A stretch of 64,000 nucleotides of DNA. Source: an uncultured Sutterella sp. (GTDB taxonomy: Bacteria; Pseudomonadota; Gammaproteobacteria; Burkholderiales; Burkholderiaceae_F). The notes under the pieces were generated by a model. That model had not been told where the DNA came from. It was given only the letters and a program-made list of their open reading frames with translations, and ran no database searches. Of the stretch, positions 38,030 to 49,106 are shown piece by piece (position 1 is the stretch's first letter; each line of letters starts with the position of its first letter). The DNA lies in the NCBI GenBank assembly GCA_944392755.1, contig CALXXT010000061.1, forward strand, positions 1 to 64,000, given 5' to 3'. A program made the translations under genes and the position numbers.

Positions 38030-39163
38030 ATGCTTCAGCAGTTATTCGGCGGGATGGCGGATCCCGCGTCCTCCATCGGGCTGCGCGCGCTGGCGGCCTT
38101 TCTCACGTCGCTTGCCATCGGGCTGGCCCTCGGGCCCCGCTTCATCGCGAGACTCAAGGCGATGCACTTCGGACAGGCGGTCCGCACGGACGGTCCGCAG
38201 ACGCACCTGAAGAAGGACGGCACGCCCACGATGGGCGGAGCCTTGATTCTGGGCGCGCTCACGGCGTCGCTTGCGCTCTGGGGCGACTGGTCGAACCGCT
38301 TCCTTTGGGTGATTCTCTTCGTGACGCTCGGCTACGGCGCGATCGGCTGGCAGGACGACTACCGCAAAGTCGTGCACCATGATCCGCACGGCATGAGCGC
38401 GCGGGAGAAGTTCTCCTGGCAGTCCGTCATCGGACTGGCCGCGGGGTTCTACCTCGCCGTGGCGCTCTCGGCCGGGCCGGGCGAAGGGTTTCTCGACGCG
38501 GCGGCGCATTGGTACGAAGCGGGCTTCCCGCTCGACATTTCACGCAGCATCGACCTCGTGTTCCCGGCGATCGGAAAGATGGCCTTCCCCTTCGGGATTC
38601 TCGGCTTCATCGTTTTCGTCTACGTCGTGATCGTGGGCTCGAGCAACGCCGTCAATCTGACGGACGGCCTCGACGGTCTCGCCACGCTTCCCGTCGTTCT
38701 CGTGGGTTCGGCTCTGGGGCTCTTCGCCTACGTGGCCGGGACGAGCGCTCCGGGCGCTCACTTCGCCTCGATTCCCGGGGCTGAAGAGGCGGCCGTCGTC
38801 ATGGCGGCCGTGGCCGGGGCGGGACTCGCCTTCCTTTGGTTCAACGCGCATCCGGCCCAGGTCTTCATGGGCGACGTCGGTGCGCTTGCCCTGGGCGGGT
38901 GCCTCGGGACGACCGCCGTCGTTGCGCGCGCCGAGCTCGTGCTTGCGGTGATGGGCGGCGTTTTCGTGATGGAAACGCTTTCGGTCATGATTCAGACGAC
39001 GTACTTCCGCCTTTCGCACGGCAAGCGCGTCTTCCGCATGGCGCCCATCCATCATCACTTCGAATTGGGCGGCTGGAAGGAGACGCAGGTCGTCGTGCGT
39101 TTCTGGATCATCACCGTCGTTCTGGTCGCGGTCGGTTTGGGCGCGCTCGCAGCGGGCGCGTGA
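38030..39163 (+). CDS. mraY: Phospho-MurNAc-pentapeptide-transferase MraY
   Basis: 377 residues with about ten membrane helices. It attaches phospho-MurNAc-pentapeptide to undecaprenyl phosphate to give lipid [37 protein letters not shown] and the [11 protein letters not shown] loop carry the catalytic aspartates and histidines. Confidence 0.97.
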   Translation: MLQQLFGGMADPASSIGLRALAAFLTSLAIGLALGPRFIARLKAMHFGQAVRTDGPQTHLKKDGTPTMGGALILGALTASLALWGDWSNRFLWVILFVTLGYGAIGWQDDYRKVVHHDPHGMSAREKFSWQSVIGLAAGFYLAVALSAGPGEGFLDAAAHWYEAGFPLDISRSIDLVFPAIGKMAFPFGILGFIVFVYVVIVGSSNAVNLTDGLDGLATLPVVLVGSALGLFAYVAGTSAPGAHFASIPGAEEAAVVMAAVAGAGLAFLWFNAHPAQVFMGDVGALALGGCLGTTAVVARAELVLAVMGGVFVMETLSVMIQTTYFRLSHGKRVFRMAPIHHHFELGGWKETQVVVRFWIITVVLVAVGLGALAAGA

Positions 39164-39173
39164 GGAATGCATC

Positions 39174-40643
39174 ATGTCGTGTGAATCGAAAACGCTGGAT
39201 TGGGCGAACCCCGCAGAGGCGCTCATTCTCGGGCTCGGCGCCTCGGGGCGCGCCTCGGCCGAGCTTCTCGCCGCGCGCGGCTGGCGCGTGAAGGGCGCCG
39301 ACACCCGCACGGACGCCGCGCTCGCCGAAGCGCTGCGGGAGGCGGCTCCGGGAGCGCAGGCCTCGCTCGGCGGGTTTCCGCTCGAACTCCTCGACGGCGT
39401 CTCGGGCGTCGTCCTGAGTCCCGGGCTTTCGCCTTACTTCGGTCCGGCCGCGCCCCTTGTGCGCGCCGCCGAAGCGCGGGGCCTCCCCGTCGTGGGCGAA
39501 ATCGAGCTTTTTGCGCTTGAACTGAAGCGCCTTGAGGCGTGCACGGGCTACCGCCCGAAGGTGATCGGCGTCACGGGCACGAACGGCAAGACGACGACGA
39601 CGGCGCTGGCGGCAAAAATGGCGGCTGCGTCGGGCGCAAGCGCCGCGGCGGCCGGGAACATCGGCCCGAACGCTTCGCTTGAGCTCCTGAAGGCCGAGCG
39701 CGGCGGAACGCTTCCCGACGTGTGGGTGCTTGAGCTGTCGAGCTTCCAGCTTGACCGCGCGCCGAGCCTTGAGCTCGACTCGGCGGCGCTCCTGAACGTG
39801 ACCGAAGACCACATCGACTGGCACGGATCGCTCGAAGCCTACGCGGCGGCGAAGCGCCGCATCTTCAGGAAGGCGGCCGTGCGGGTTTTGAACCGCGACG
39901 ACGCCTGGTCGCGCATGAACGCCGCGGGCGCGGACCGCGTCGAAACTTTCGGCGCCGAACCGCCGGCCAAGCCGGGCGAATGGGGCCTCATGCCTGCCGC
40001 GGACGGACCGACGCTTTCGCGCATGCGCGCCGACGGGTCGATCGAGCGCCTTGTCGCCGAGCGCGACCTCCTCATCCGCGGGCGTCACAATTCGATGAAT
40101 GCGCTCGCCGCGCTGGCGCTCGTCGTCTCGGCGGGACTGCCGCTCGAGGCAGCGCTCGAGGCGCTCCGCGTCTACGGGGGCGAACCGCACCGCGTCGCCT
40201 GGGCGGGGTCGATCGACGGGGTCGACTTCATCGATGATTCGAAGGGCACGAACGTAGGCGCCGTCGCCGCGGCCGTGCAGGGCTTTGCTGCCGAGGGGCG
40301 CCCGCTCCTCATCATTCTCGGAGGAGACGGAAAGGGGCAGGACTTCGCGCCGCTCGCGCGCGCGCTCAAGGGCGCCGCCCGCGCTGCGGCCGTGATCGGC
40401 AAGGACGCCGAGCCGATCCGCGAGGCGCTTCGTGACTGCGGCTTCCCGATCGAAAGGTGCGCGACCCTCGAATCGGCCGTCGACTGGCTGTGGACGAAGC
40501 GCCGCAAGGGAGACGTGATGCTGCTCTCGCCCGCCTGCGCTTCGTGGGACATGTTCCGCAACTACGCCGAGCGCAGCGAGCGCTTCGTCGCCAAGGTGAG
40601 AACCTTGAAGGCCGATGCGCCGCGAGAGGGATACGAATCGTAA
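39174..40643 (+). CDS. murD: UDP-MurNAc-L-alanine:D-glutamate ligase MurD
   Basis: 489 residues. An N-terminal Rossmann domain (LGLGASGRASAELL) precedes GTNGKTTTTALA, ELSSFQLD, NVTEDHIDWHG and DDSKGTNVGA. It adds D-Glu to UDP-MurNAc-L-Ala. GAGGA lies 7 nt upstream of ATG 39174. Confidence 0.96.
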   Translation: MSCESKTLDWANPAEALILGLGASGRASAELLAARGWRVKGADTRTDAALAEALREAAPGAQASLGGFPLELLDGVSGVVLSPGLSPYFGPAAPLVRAAEARGLPVVGEIELFALELKRLEACTGYRPKVIGVTGTNGKTTTTALAAKMAAASGASAAAAGNIGPNASLELLKAERGGTLPDVWVLELSSFQLDRAPSLELDSAALLNVTEDHIDWHGSLEAYAAAKRRIFRKAAVRVLNRDDAWSRMNAAGADRVETFGAEPPAKPGEWGLMPAADGPTLSRMRADGSIERLVAERDLLIRGRHNSMNALAALALVVSAGLPLEAALEALRVYGGEPHRVAWAGSIDGVDFIDDSKGTNVGAVAAAVQGFAAEGRPLLIILGGDGKGQDFAPLARALKGAARAAAVIGKDAEPIREALRDCGFPIERCATLESAVDWLWTKRRKGDVMLLSPACASWDMFRNYAERSERFVAKVRTLKADAPREGYES

Positions 40644-40748
40644 CTTCGACGGCCGGGAGCTTTGTCTAAAATTGATCTTTCTCCGTATTTCGAGGGATGC
40701 CCGAGGCTTCCCCCATCGTCTTGAGGAGCCGGAAACGGCGTCGACCAC

Positions 40749-41924
40749 ATGATTGACCGCGGCTGGGATTCATCGTTGCGATCGGACGCGGGACCGAGCG
40801 GCCTCAATTGGGACGTCGTCGTCTGCGTGATGATGCTTCTCGCGATCGGCACGGTGATGGTCTTTTCGGCAACGACCTCCTTCGGCGAGAGCGCGAAGTT
40901 CCATGCGACGAACCTCACCTATCTCTGGCGCCATCTCCAGAGCATGGCCGTCGCGCTCGCGGCGGGCGCGGTCGTCTACCGCATCCCCATGTCCTTCTGG
41001 TTCCGCTGGTGGTGGCTGATCGGCGGCTCCGTGATCGGGCTCCTGCTGCTCGTCTTCGTGCCGGGGCTCGGCCGAACGGTGAACGGCGCGACGCGCTGGG
41101 TGAGCCTCGGGGGCCTGAACCTGCAGGTGTCCGAAATGGTGAAGGTCGCCGCCCTCATCTACACGGCGGCTTTCGTCGTGCGGCGGCAGGACTTCATGCA
41201 TTCCTTCACGAAGGGATTTCTGCCGATGGCGCTCGTCATGATGCTCATCAGCTTTCTCCTCATGCGCCAGCCCGACCTCGGCGCCACGGTGGTGATTGCG
41301 GCGGAAATCATGGGCACGCTCTTCCTCGGCGGGCTCTCGATGCACATCTTCGTGTCCGTCGCGGCCGTCGTCGTCGCCTTCGTCGTCTTCATGATCATGA
41401 GCACGCCTTGGCGCGTCGGGCGCGTGCTCGCCTATCTTGATCCGTGGGCCGACGAGTACGTGCTCGGTCAGGCCTATCAGCTCTCGCATTCGCTCATCGC
41501 CTTCGGCCGCGGCGAACTCTTCGGCGTCGGGCTCGGGGGATCGGTCGAGAAGCTCAACTACCTGCCGGAGGCGCACACCGACTTCATCATGGCCGTCATC
41601 GCGGAAGAGACGGGCTTTTTCGGTGTTATCCTCGTGCTTTTCATTTTTTACTGGCTCATTCGCCGAGCCTTCGAGATCGGCCGTCAGGCGATCAAGCTCG
41701 GTCGGATCTACCAGGGCCTCATCGCCGAAGGCATCGGACTCTGGTTCGGCGTCCAGGTCTTCATCAACGTCGGCGTCGCTTCCGGGGCGCTTCCCACGAA
41801 GGGGCTGACGCTTCCCTTCGTGAGCTTCGGCGGCTCGGCGCTGCTTTCTTCGATTGTCGCCGTGGCGCTGCTCCTCAGGGTCGACAAGGAAAACAAAATT
41901 CTGATGCGCGGAGGTCAAGTGTGA
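40749..41924 (+). CDS. ftsW: Septal peptidoglycan glycosyltransferase FtsW
   Basis: A 391-residue SEDS-family polytopic protein with about ten membrane segments. VMVFSATTS, GATRWVSLGGLNLQVSE and the C-terminal LPFVSFGGSALLS are SEDS signatures. It polymerises lipid II at the septum with FtsI. A 105-nt gap after murD holds a possible weak promoter (TTGTCT, TATTTC). Its stop overlaps murG. Confidence 0.96.
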   Translation: MIDRGWDSSLRSDAGPSGLNWDVVVCVMMLLAIGTVMVFSATTSFGESAKFHATNLTYLWRHLQSMAVALAAGAVVYRIPMSFWFRWWWLIGGSVIGLLLLVFVPGLGRTVNGATRWVSLGGLNLQVSEMVKVAALIYTAAFVVRRQDFMHSFTKGFLPMALVMMLISFLLMRQPDLGATVVIAAEIMGTLFLGGLSMHIFVSVAAVVVAFVVFMIMSTPWRVGRVLAYLDPWADEYVLGQAYQLSHSLIAFGRGELFGVGLGGSVEKLNYLPEAHTDFIMAVIAEETGFFGVILVLFIFYWLIRRAFEIGRQAIKLGRIYQGLIAEGIGLWFGVQVFINVGVASGALPTKGLTLPFVSFGGSALLSSIVAVALLLRVDKENKILMRGGQV

Positions 41925-43048
41925 GCACCGAAACCGAAATGTCCGGAGCGGGCGTCAAGCGCCTTGTCATTGCTGCGGCAGGCACCGGCGGGCACGTCAT
42001 GCCGGGCCTCGCCGTCGCCGAGGTGATGCGCGGCCGCGGCGCCGAAATCGAATGGATCGGCACGACGAGCGGCATGGAGGGAGAGCTCGTGGAGCGCCGC
42101 GGCATTCCCTTTTCGGGAATCGCCTTTCGGGGCGTGCGCGGACGCGGGCTTGCGGGCGCCGTGAAGGGCGTCTTCGCGCTTCTGCGCGCATTCTTCGCCG
42201 CGCGCGCCCTGCTTCGGAGGGCGAAGCCTGATGCGGTCTTTTCCACGGGCGGCTACATCGCCGTTCCCGTGGGCTGGGCCGCGAAGACGCTCGGCATTCC
42301 GCTCGTCCTCATGAACTGCGATGCGGACCTTCTGATGTCGACGAAGCTCCTTCTGCCCGCTGCGCGTCGGCTTGCCTGCGGATTCGACGGGCCGGCCGCC
42401 TCCCATGCGGGAGCGAAGGCGGTCGTGACGGGGAACCCCGTGCGCAGCGCGATCGTGGCGATTCCCGCCCCCGACGAGCGGCTCTCGGGCCGTGCTGGAC
42501 CCCTGAAGCTCTTCGTTTTCGGCGGGAGCCTGGGCGCGCAGGTGCTCAACGACGTCGTCCCCGAGGCGCTGGCGCTTCTGAGCCCCGAGGAGCGTCCCGA
42601 AGTGCTCCATCAGACGGGGCGCGGGCGCGACGAAGCGGTTCGCGCGCGCTACGCGGCGCTGGGGCTCGAGGCGCGGGTCGTCCCCTTCATCCACGACATG
42701 GCGGCCGAATATGAGGCGTGCGACCTCATCGTCTGCCGCGCGGGCGCGACGAGCATCTCGGAAATCGCCGCCGCTGGCGCCGCCGCCGTTTTGGTTCCCT
42801 TCATCGCACGCACGACGGCGCACCAGGAAGGAAACGCCCGCTTCATGGCGGGCGAAGGCGCGGCCGTCCACATGCCTCAGAAGGCCTTCACGGCCGAGGC
42901 GCTTGCGGCGGAGCTCCGCCGCCTGACGCGCGCCGACATTCTGGCGCTCGCGCGAAACGCCCGCAAGATGGCCAAGCCCGATGCGGCCTCAGCCGTGGCC
43001 CGCCTGATCGATGAGGCCGCCGGGCGTCTTGACCCGCCCCATTCTTAG
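41921..43048 (+). CDS. murG: UDP-GlcNAc:undecaprenyl-PP-MurNAc-pentapeptide GlcNAc transferase MurG
   Basis: A 375-residue GT-B membrane-associated enzyme converting lipid I to lipid II. AAGTGGHVMPGLAVA, FSTGGYIAVPVG, FGGSLGAQVLND and CRAGATSISEIAAAG are conserved. GTG 41921 is chosen because it overlaps the ftsW stop as GTGA and GGAGG lies 6 nt upstream; ATG 41939 is an alternative. The gene ends with TAG, showing that TAG is an ordinary stop here. Confidence 0.94.
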   Translation: MSTETEMSGAGVKRLVIAAAGTGGHVMPGLAVAEVMRGRGAEIEWIGTTSGMEGELVERRGIPFSGIAFRGVRGRGLAGAVKGVFALLRAFFAARALLRRAKPDAVFSTGGYIAVPVGWAAKTLGIPLVLMNCDADLLMSTKLLLPAARRLACGFDGPAASHAGAKAVVTGNPVRSAIVAIPAPDERLSGRAGPLKLFVFGGSLGAQVLNDVVPEALALLSPEERPEVLHQTGRGRDEAVRARYAALGLEARVVPFIHDMAAEYEACDLIVCRAGATSISEIAAAGAAAVLVPFIARTTAHQEGNARFMAGEGAAVHMPQKAFTAEALAAELRRLTRADILALARNARKMAKPDAASAVARLIDEAAGRLDPPHS

Positions 43049-43066
43049 AGTAGAGGAGTTCGATTC

Positions 43067-44464
43067 GTGAAGTTTTTGGTCAACCATCTGCATTTCGTAG
43101 GCATCGGCGGCGCCGGCATGAGCGGCATCGCCGAAGTGCTTCTCAACCTCGGCTACGTCGTGAGCGGCTCGGACCTCGTGCGCTCGGCGACGACCGACCG
43201 GCTTCAGGAGCGGGGCGCGCGCATTTCGATCGGTCACGACAAGAAGCACATCCGCGGCGCCGACGCCGTCGTGATCTCTTCGGCCGTGAAGGAGTCGAAT
43301 CCGGAGGTCGTCGCCGCCCGCGAACTCGGCATTCCGGTCGTGCCGCGCGCCGTCATGCTCGCCGAATTGATGCGCCTGCGCCGCGGAATCGCCATTGCGG
43401 GCGCGCACGGAAAGACGACCACCACGTCGCTCGTCGCGTCGCTGCTCGCGGCGGGCGGACTCGACCCCACGTTCGTGATCGGAGGGAAGCTCAACAGCGC
43501 CGGGGCGAACGCCCGTCTCGGCGCAGGGGAATTTCTGGTCGCCGAAGCCGACGAATCGGACGCCTCCTTCCTCTATCTCATGCCCGTCATCGCCGCGGTG
43601 ACGAACATCGACGAAGACCACATGGACACCTACGGCCACGACTTCGGCCGGCTGAAGAACGCTTTCGTCGACTTTCTCGAGCGGCTTCCCTTCTACGGCG
43701 TCGCCGTCCTCTGCATGGACGACGCGAACGTGAGGGCGATTCGTCCGCAGGTGACGCGGCCGGTCGTGGGCTACGGCCTTTCGGGCGACGCCTCCGTCCG
43801 CGCGATCGACGTCGCGCCCGACGGCACGCGCATGCGCTTCACGATCCTGCGTCCCGACCACGCGCCGCTTCCGGTCGTTCTCAATCTCCCCGGACTGCAC
43901 AACGTGCGCAACGCCCTTGCCGCGGTCGCGATCGCGACGATTGCGGGCGTCTCCGACGAAGCGATCGTGCGGGGGCTTGCTGAATTCAAGGGCGTCGGCC
44001 GGCGCTTCGCGCAGTACGGCGACGTTGCGCTTCACGCAGCCGACGGCAGCGTGTGCGGCGCCTTCACGTTGATCGACGACTACGGCCACCACCCGCATGA
44101 AATGGCGGCCACGCTTGCCGCCATCCGCGGCGCGTGGCCCGAGCGCCGGGTCGTCGTCGCCTTTCAGCCGCACCGCTACACCCGCACGCGCGACTGCTTC
44201 AACGACTTCGTCGATGTTCTCAAGGACGTCGACGGACTCGTGCTCGCGAAGGTCTATCCGGCGGGCGAGGCGCCGATCGAAGGCGCCGACAGCGAGCACC
44301 TCGCGCGCGCCATCGAGAAGATTTCAGGGCGCAGCGTGCCCGTCGTGAACGTGGAGGACGTGCCTGCCGCCGTCCGCCGCGCGGCTCGGCCCGGGGACGT
44401 CGTCGTCACCATGGGCGCAGGGTCGATCGGCCGCGCCGCGCCGGCAATCGCCAAGGGCGAGTGA
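43067..44464 (+). CDS. murC: UDP-N-acetylmuramate:L-alanine ligase MurC
   Basis: 465 residues starting from GTG with GAGGAG about 9 nt upstream. [41 protein letters not shown] and [14 protein letters not shown] identify MurC, which adds L-Ala to UDP-MurNAc. Confidence 0.96.
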   Translation: MKFLVNHLHFVGIGGAGMSGIAEVLLNLGYVVSGSDLVRSATTDRLQERGARISIGHDKKHIRGADAVVISSAVKESNPEVVAARELGIPVVPRAVMLAELMRLRRGIAIAGAHGKTTTTSLVASLLAAGGLDPTFVIGGKLNSAGANARLGAGEFLVAEADESDASFLYLMPVIAAVTNIDEDHMDTYGHDFGRLKNAFVDFLERLPFYGVAVLCMDDANVRAIRPQVTRPVVGYGLSGDASVRAIDVAPDGTRMRFTILRPDHAPLPVVLNLPGLHNVRNALAAVAIATIAGVSDEAIVRGLAEFKGVGRRFAQYGDVALHAADGSVCGAFTLIDDYGHHPHEMAATLAAIRGAWPERRVVVAFQPHRYTRTRDCFNDFVDVLKDVDGLVLAKVYPAGEAPIEGADSEHLARAIEKISGRSVPVVNVEDVPAAVRRAARPGDVVVTMGAGSIGRAAPAIAKGE

Positions 44465-44494
44465 GTCAAATCCACAGCAAAGGAACGGAACATC

Positions 44495-45451
44495 ATGACC
44501 GAAGCACAGAATCATCAGGATCCGAAGCGCGTCGTCCTTTTCATGGGCGGCATTTCCTCCGAACGCGAGGTCTCCCTCATGTCCGGAGCGGGCGTCAAGG
44601 CGGCGCTCGAGTCGCGCGGCGTCGAGGTGACGCCTTTCGACCCGGCGCAGGATTCGATCGAGCTGCTCGAAGCGGGAAAGTTCGATGCGGCCTTCATCGC
44701 GCTTCACGGAAAGCTCGGCGAGGACGGTTCGATTCAGGGGCTCTGCAACTGCATCGGACTGCCTTATACGGGGCCGGGCGTCGCCGCCTCGGCGATTGCG
44801 ATCGACAAGGAGACGACGAAGACGCTCTGGCGCGCGGCCGGAATTCCCGTGCCTGCGGGCATCTGCGTGACGGCGGACGCGGACGACGCCGAGCTCGAAT
44901 CGATCATCCGCGACTTCGGCGCTGCGGGTCTCGTCGTGAAGCCCGACGCGGACGGCTCTTCGATCGGCGTGACGAAGCTGAAGGCCGAAGAGCTCACGCG
45001 CGATTCGCTGCGCCGAGCGCTCGACGAGGCCGCGCGCTCGGGCTCGAAGCGCATCCTCGTCGAGGAATACGTGCACGGGCGCGAATTCACCGTCGCGGTG
45101 CTCGACGGCAAGGCCCTTCCCGTCATCGAAATCAAGGCGCCTGAAGGGAGCTACGACTTTCAGAACAAGTACTACACGGACGTCGTGACGTACGATTGCC
45201 CGGCCAAGCTCACCGAGGCTCAGACGGCTGAGCTTGCTCGAACCTGCGAGGCCGCCTTCGCCGCGATCGGCTGCCGCGGCTGGTCCCGGATCGATGCTCT
45301 CGAGCGCCCCGATGGAAGCTTCGTGCTGCTCGAAATCAACACCGCGCCCGGCATGACGCCGCACTCGCTCGTGCCGATGGCCGCCCGCGCGGTGGGCGTC
45401 GACTACGCCGAACTCTGCATGCGGGTGCTGCGTCTCGCCGCCCTCGACTGA
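44495..45451 (+). CDS. ddlB: D-alanine:D-alanine ligase
   Basis: A 318-residue ATP-grasp enzyme. VVLFMGGISSEREVSLMSG, ALHGKLGEDGSIQG, KPDADGSSIG and LLEINTAPGMTPHSL are the family blocks. It supplies the MurF substrate. GGAACGGAACATC precedes ATG 44495. Confidence 0.96.
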   Translation: MTEAQNHQDPKRVVLFMGGISSEREVSLMSGAGVKAALESRGVEVTPFDPAQDSIELLEAGKFDAAFIALHGKLGEDGSIQGLCNCIGLPYTGPGVAASAIAIDKETTKTLWRAAGIPVPAGICVTADADDAELESIIRDFGAAGLVVKPDADGSSIGVTKLKAEELTRDSLRRALDEAARSGSKRILVEEYVHGREFTVAVLDGKALPVIEIKAPEGSYDFQNKYYTDVVTYDCPAKLTEAQTAELARTCEAAFAAIGCRGWSRIDALERPDGSFVLLEINTAPGMTPHSLVPMAARAVGVDYAELCMRVLRLAALD

Positions 45452-45461
45452 GCGGGCCGTC

Positions 45462-46496
45462 GTGACGAACGAGTCCCGAAAGGGCGCTCGCCGCGCCCCG
45501 GCTGAAGAAGACGGGGCGGGCGTTCAGGCGCTTTATCAGATTCCGCTCGATTCGGACGCAGGCGCGGCGCGCGCGCCTGCGCCGCGCCCCTTCTGGCGCC
45601 GAGCCGGCTTCTGGGTGCGCACGTTCTGCGTCCTCGGCGCGGCGGCCGCGCTCTTTTGGGGCTGGCGCGAGCTCGAGCGGCTCGACCATTTCCGCATCAC
45701 GTCGCTCGAGATGGAGGGCGACGCCACGAAGGTCCCGCTCGCGCGGCTTCGCGAAGCCGTCGAGGAGAGCGCAAGCGGCAACTGGTTCGCGGTCGATCTT
45801 GAGCGCGTCCGAGAAGCGGTGCAGACGCTCCCTTGGGTCAAGCGCGCGCGCGTGCGCCGCGAGTGGCCCGACACGCTCCGCGTGGAGGTCGAGGTCTACG
45901 ACGCGCTTGCGACCTACGAGGACGGACGCCTCGTCTCGACGGACGGGACGCTCTTCTCGGCGAACCTCGAGGAAGACGCGCATGCAAGCCGGCTTCCCGC
46001 GTTTTACGGTCCGCCCGCCATGGTGCCCCTCATTGCGGCTCGGTACGCCGCATTCTCCAAAATCGCCGCATCGATTCCGGCTGAGGTGACGGACGTCTTC
46101 TGCTCGGACCGCGGCAGCTGGTCGCTCGTGATGGAGAGTTCCGACATTCCGCCGACGAAGGTGGAGCTTGGGCTGGAGAGAACGAACGCGGATCTCACGT
46201 CCAGGTTTGCGCTCGTCGCTGCGTCCTATGCCGGCGTGAAAAAGCTTTTCAATGGTCCGCCCGCTTCGATCGACGCGCGCTACAGGCGCGCCTTCGCCGC
46301 GGCGCTCCCGGATCCGAAAGCGATTCAGGAGCACCGTGAGGCTCAGGAGAAGCGCCGCTCGGCCGAACTTGACTCCGCCGAGGAAGAAAATCCGGAGGAC
46401 GAGGAAATCTTCGACCCGCAGACGCCCGCCGCGGATAATATGGGCGGAGAGCGTCGGCCCGGTGGAGGCCGAGGCCGAGAGGAGCGAGGGAACTGA
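45462..46496 (+). CDS. ftsQ: Cell division protein FtsQ
   Basis: 344 residues with a basic cytoplasmic tail, one membrane helix (~47-67), a POTRA domain (FRITSLEMEGD onward) and the FtsQ beta domain (VYDALATYEDGRLVSTDG). FtsQ links FtsB/FtsL to the divisome. The start is GTG with no strong ribosome site, 10 nt after ddlB. The C-terminal ~65 residues are a charged low-complexity tail longer than usual. Confidence 0.92.
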   Translation: MTNESRKGARRAPAEEDGAGVQALYQIPLDSDAGAARAPAPRPFWRRAGFWVRTFCVLGAAAALFWGWRELERLDHFRITSLEMEGDATKVPLARLREAVEESASGNWFAVDLERVREAVQTLPWVKRARVRREWPDTLRVEVEVYDALATYEDGRLVSTDGTLFSANLEEDAHASRLPAFYGPPAMVPLIAARYAAFSKIAASIPAEVTDVFCSDRGSWSLVMESSDIPPTKVELGLERTNADLTSRFALVAASYAGVKKLFNGPPASIDARYRRAFAAALPDPKAIQEHREAQEKRRSAELDSAEEENPEDEEIFDPQTPAADNMGGERRPGGGRGREERGN

Positions 46497-47737
46497 TGGC
46501 GGCAAAGGAACGGGAGGATTCGGTGTTCGTGGGACTCGACGTGGGTTCCTCGAAGTCGATCTGCGTCGTTGCCGCGCCGGGCCGCGAGCCGGGCCGCTAC
46601 CGGCTCCTCGGCTTCGGCTCCCGCCGCTCCGAAGGCGTCCGGCAGGGCGTCGTCAACGACGTGGAGGCGGCCGTCGGCACGATCCGCGACACGATCCGCG
46701 AGGCGCAGTTCACGTCCGGGATTCCCATTTCGGGCGTCTGGGCGGCGATCGGCGGCCGGGTGCTCCAGAGCCGCAACTGCGCGGGCGTCGCGGTTCTGCG
46801 CGGTCAGGAGGTGACCCGCGAGGATGTTTTTCAGGCCGAGGCGAATGCGCGCGAGCACGCGCTGCGCGAAGCCGAGGGGCGAACCCTCATCAAGCTGATC
46901 CCCCAGGGATACCGCTGCGGCGACGTGATCGCGCCGCGCAATCCCGTCGGCCTGACCGGACAGCGCCTTGAGGCGCTCGTCCACGCCATCTACGGCTCGA
47001 CGACGAACGCGCAGAACATGAAGCGCTGCGTCGAGCGTGCGGGGCCGGATCTTCTCAACTACGAGCCTCACGTCTGGGCGGCGGCGCAGGCCGTTCTCAC
47101 CGATGCCGAAAGGGTATGCGGCGCGTGCGTCGTCGACATCGGCGCGGAGACGACTTCGATGAGCGTCTTCGCCGAAGGCGTCATCACCTTCACCGATGTG
47201 CGGCCTTGGGGCGCGGACCTCTTCACGAGGGATCTTTCGGTCGTGCTCGGGATCGATCTCGATGCGGCCGAAGACCTGAAGACCCACCGAGGGGCCGCCG
47301 ATCTGAAGGACATCTCCGCCGACGAAGTCGTGCAGATCGAGTCGCGCACGAGCGCGACGCGCTTCTGTTCGCGGGATCTGCTCGCGAAGACCCTGCAGTC
47401 GCGCGCGAAGGAACTTTTCGGAATCTGCCGCAGGGTGCTCGCCGCCGCAGGCATTCTTGAAAGCGTCAAGATCGTGGTGCTGACGGGGGGCGGCTCCCGC
47501 CTCGCGGGCATCGACCGCGTCGCGGCCGAGGTCTTCGGACGGCGCGTGCGCATCGGCCGCCCGATGCTCTTCGAGGGCGACACGCCTCTCCTCGAGAGCA
47601 CGGACGCCACGGTCGCCGCAGGCCTTGTCCGATGCGCCGACGAGGACGCCCTCGCGGGAGGCGAGGCGAAGGCTGCGGCCGCTCACATGCCGGGGTTCGT
47701 GCGGCGTCTGCGCACGGTCTTTCTCGGCGACTACTGA
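46496..47737 (+). CDS. ftsA: Cell division protein FtsA
   Basis: A 413-residue actin-like ATPase tethering FtsZ to the membrane. GLDVGSSKSICVVA, CVVDIGAETTSM and LTGGGSRLAGID are the nucleotide-binding motifs. The last ~15 residues (PGFVRRLRTVFLGDY) form the amphipathic membrane anchor. Translation is coupled to ftsQ (TGATG). Confidence 0.96.
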   Translation: MAAKEREDSVFVGLDVGSSKSICVVAAPGREPGRYRLLGFGSRRSEGVRQGVVNDVEAAVGTIRDTIREAQFTSGIPISGVWAAIGGRVLQSRNCAGVAVLRGQEVTREDVFQAEANAREHALREAEGRTLIKLIPQGYRCGDVIAPRNPVGLTGQRLEALVHAIYGSTTNAQNMKRCVERAGPDLLNYEPHVWAAAQAVLTDAERVCGACVVDIGAETTSMSVFAEGVITFTDVRPWGADLFTRDLSVVLGIDLDAAEDLKTHRGAADLKDISADEVVQIESRTSATRFCSRDLLAKTLQSRAKELFGICRRVLAAAGILESVKIVVLTGGGSRLAGIDRVAAEVFGRRVRIGRPMLFEGDTPLLESTDATVAAGLVRCADEDALAGGEAKAAAAHMPGFVRRLRTVFLGDY

Positions 47738-47836
47738 AGCGGTTCTTTTTCCTCCCCCAAAAGCGCGCTTCCGTCGGGCACGCCGCTTCGACTTGGGCGA
47801 TAATCTCGAAATTCACACCATTTTCAGAGGCGATTC

Positions 47837-49021
47837 ATGGCTTTCGAAGTCCTTCAGGAAATTGATCCGCTCAACACCGTGATCAAAGTGATCGGCGTGG
47901 GCGGCGGCGGCGGGAATGCCGTCGAACACATGATCACCCACGGCGCCAAGGGGATCGAATTCATTGCCGCCAACACCGATCATCAGGCGCTGCAGCGGTC
48001 GAAAGCGCACGTGAACATTCAGCTCGGGAGCACCGGCCTCGGCGCGGGCGCGCGCCCGGAGATCGGCGCTGCGGCGGCCGAAGAGAAGCGCGAGCAGATC
48101 GCCGAGGCGATCCGCGGCGCGAATCTGCTCTTCATCACCGCGGGCATGGGCGGCGGCACGGGGACGGGCGCCGCGCCCGTCATCGCCGAGATCGCCAAGG
48201 AGCTCGGCATCCTCACGGTGGCCGTCGTGACGAAGCCCTTCAGCTTTGAAGGCGCGCGCCGCATGCGCACGGCCGAGCGCGGCATCGAGAACCTGAAGGA
48301 CAAGGTCGACTCGATGATCGTCATTCTCAACGAGAAGCTCGAAGAGGAGTGCCCGCCGAACGCCACGATGAAGGAATGCTTCGAGACGAGCAATGAAGTC
48401 CTCTACAAGGCCTGCGTCGGCATCGCGGAAATCATCCACACGCCGGGCACGATCAACGTCGACTTCGAAGACATCAAGACCGTGATGAGCGAACGCGGAA
48501 CGGCCATCATCGGACTGGCGACGGCTTCGGGCCCGGACCGCGCCCGCGTCGCCGCCGAAAAGGCGATCGCCTGCCCGCTTCTCGAGGGCGCCAACCTGCA
48601 GGGCGCCCGCGGCATGCTCGTCTACTTCACGGGCAACGAATCGCTCACGCTTGCCGAAATCAAGGAGGCGATGAACGTCCTCAACACCTTCGTGCACAAG
48701 CACGCCACGGTGATCTTCGGTTCGGCTCTCTCCGAAGAGATGGGCGACGAAGTGCGCGTGACGGTGGTCGCGACCGGGCTCGACCGTCCGTTCGAACCGG
48801 GTGAAGTGTCCGAATTCGATCTTCCGGCCGATGCGTCGAAGCGCACGGTCCCGGCGGGTCTGCCGAACGAGGAGGCCGCGCCGAGCATCGGAGGAACCGC
48901 CTACACCGTGTCGACGACGAAGGACATCGGCAAGGGCGACGAGGGCGAGGCGGCCGCGCCTTCGATCTCGGTCCCCGAATTCACCGTTCCTTCCTATCTG
49001 CGGGGCGCGGGCGAGCGCTGA
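47837..49021 (+). CDS. ftsZ: Cell division GTPase FtsZ
   Basis: 394 residues. [12 protein letters not shown], the tubulin signature [13 protein letters not shown] and the T7-loop region [11 protein letters not shown] are intact. The C-terminal peptide [10 protein letters not shown] binds FtsA and ZapD-type partners. AGAGG lies 6 nt upstream. A GGAGGAGC/GCTCCTCC hairpin (49049-49070) follows the gene without a T run. Confidence 0.97.
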   Translation: MAFEVLQEIDPLNTVIKVIGVGGGGGNAVEHMITHGAKGIEFIAANTDHQALQRSKAHVNIQLGSTGLGAGARPEIGAAAAEEKREQIAEAIRGANLLFITAGMGGGTGTGAAPVIAEIAKELGILTVAVVTKPFSFEGARRMRTAERGIENLKDKVDSMIVILNEKLEEECPPNATMKECFETSNEVLYKACVGIAEIIHTPGTINVDFEDIKTVMSERGTAIIGLATASGPDRARVAAEKAIACPLLEGANLQGARGMLVYFTGNESLTLAEIKEAMNVLNTFVHKHATVIFGSALSEEMGDEVRVTVVATGLDRPFEPGEVSEFDLPADASKRTVPAGLPNEEAAPSIGGTAYTVSTTKDIGKGDEGEAAAPSISVPEFTVPSYLRGAGER

Positions 49022-49106
49022 ACGTCCGGCCGAGCAGAGGCGGCTTCGGGAGGAGCCATGGTGCTCCTCCTCTTCCCCCGACTTGAGAAAAGAGGTAACC
49101 GCAAAG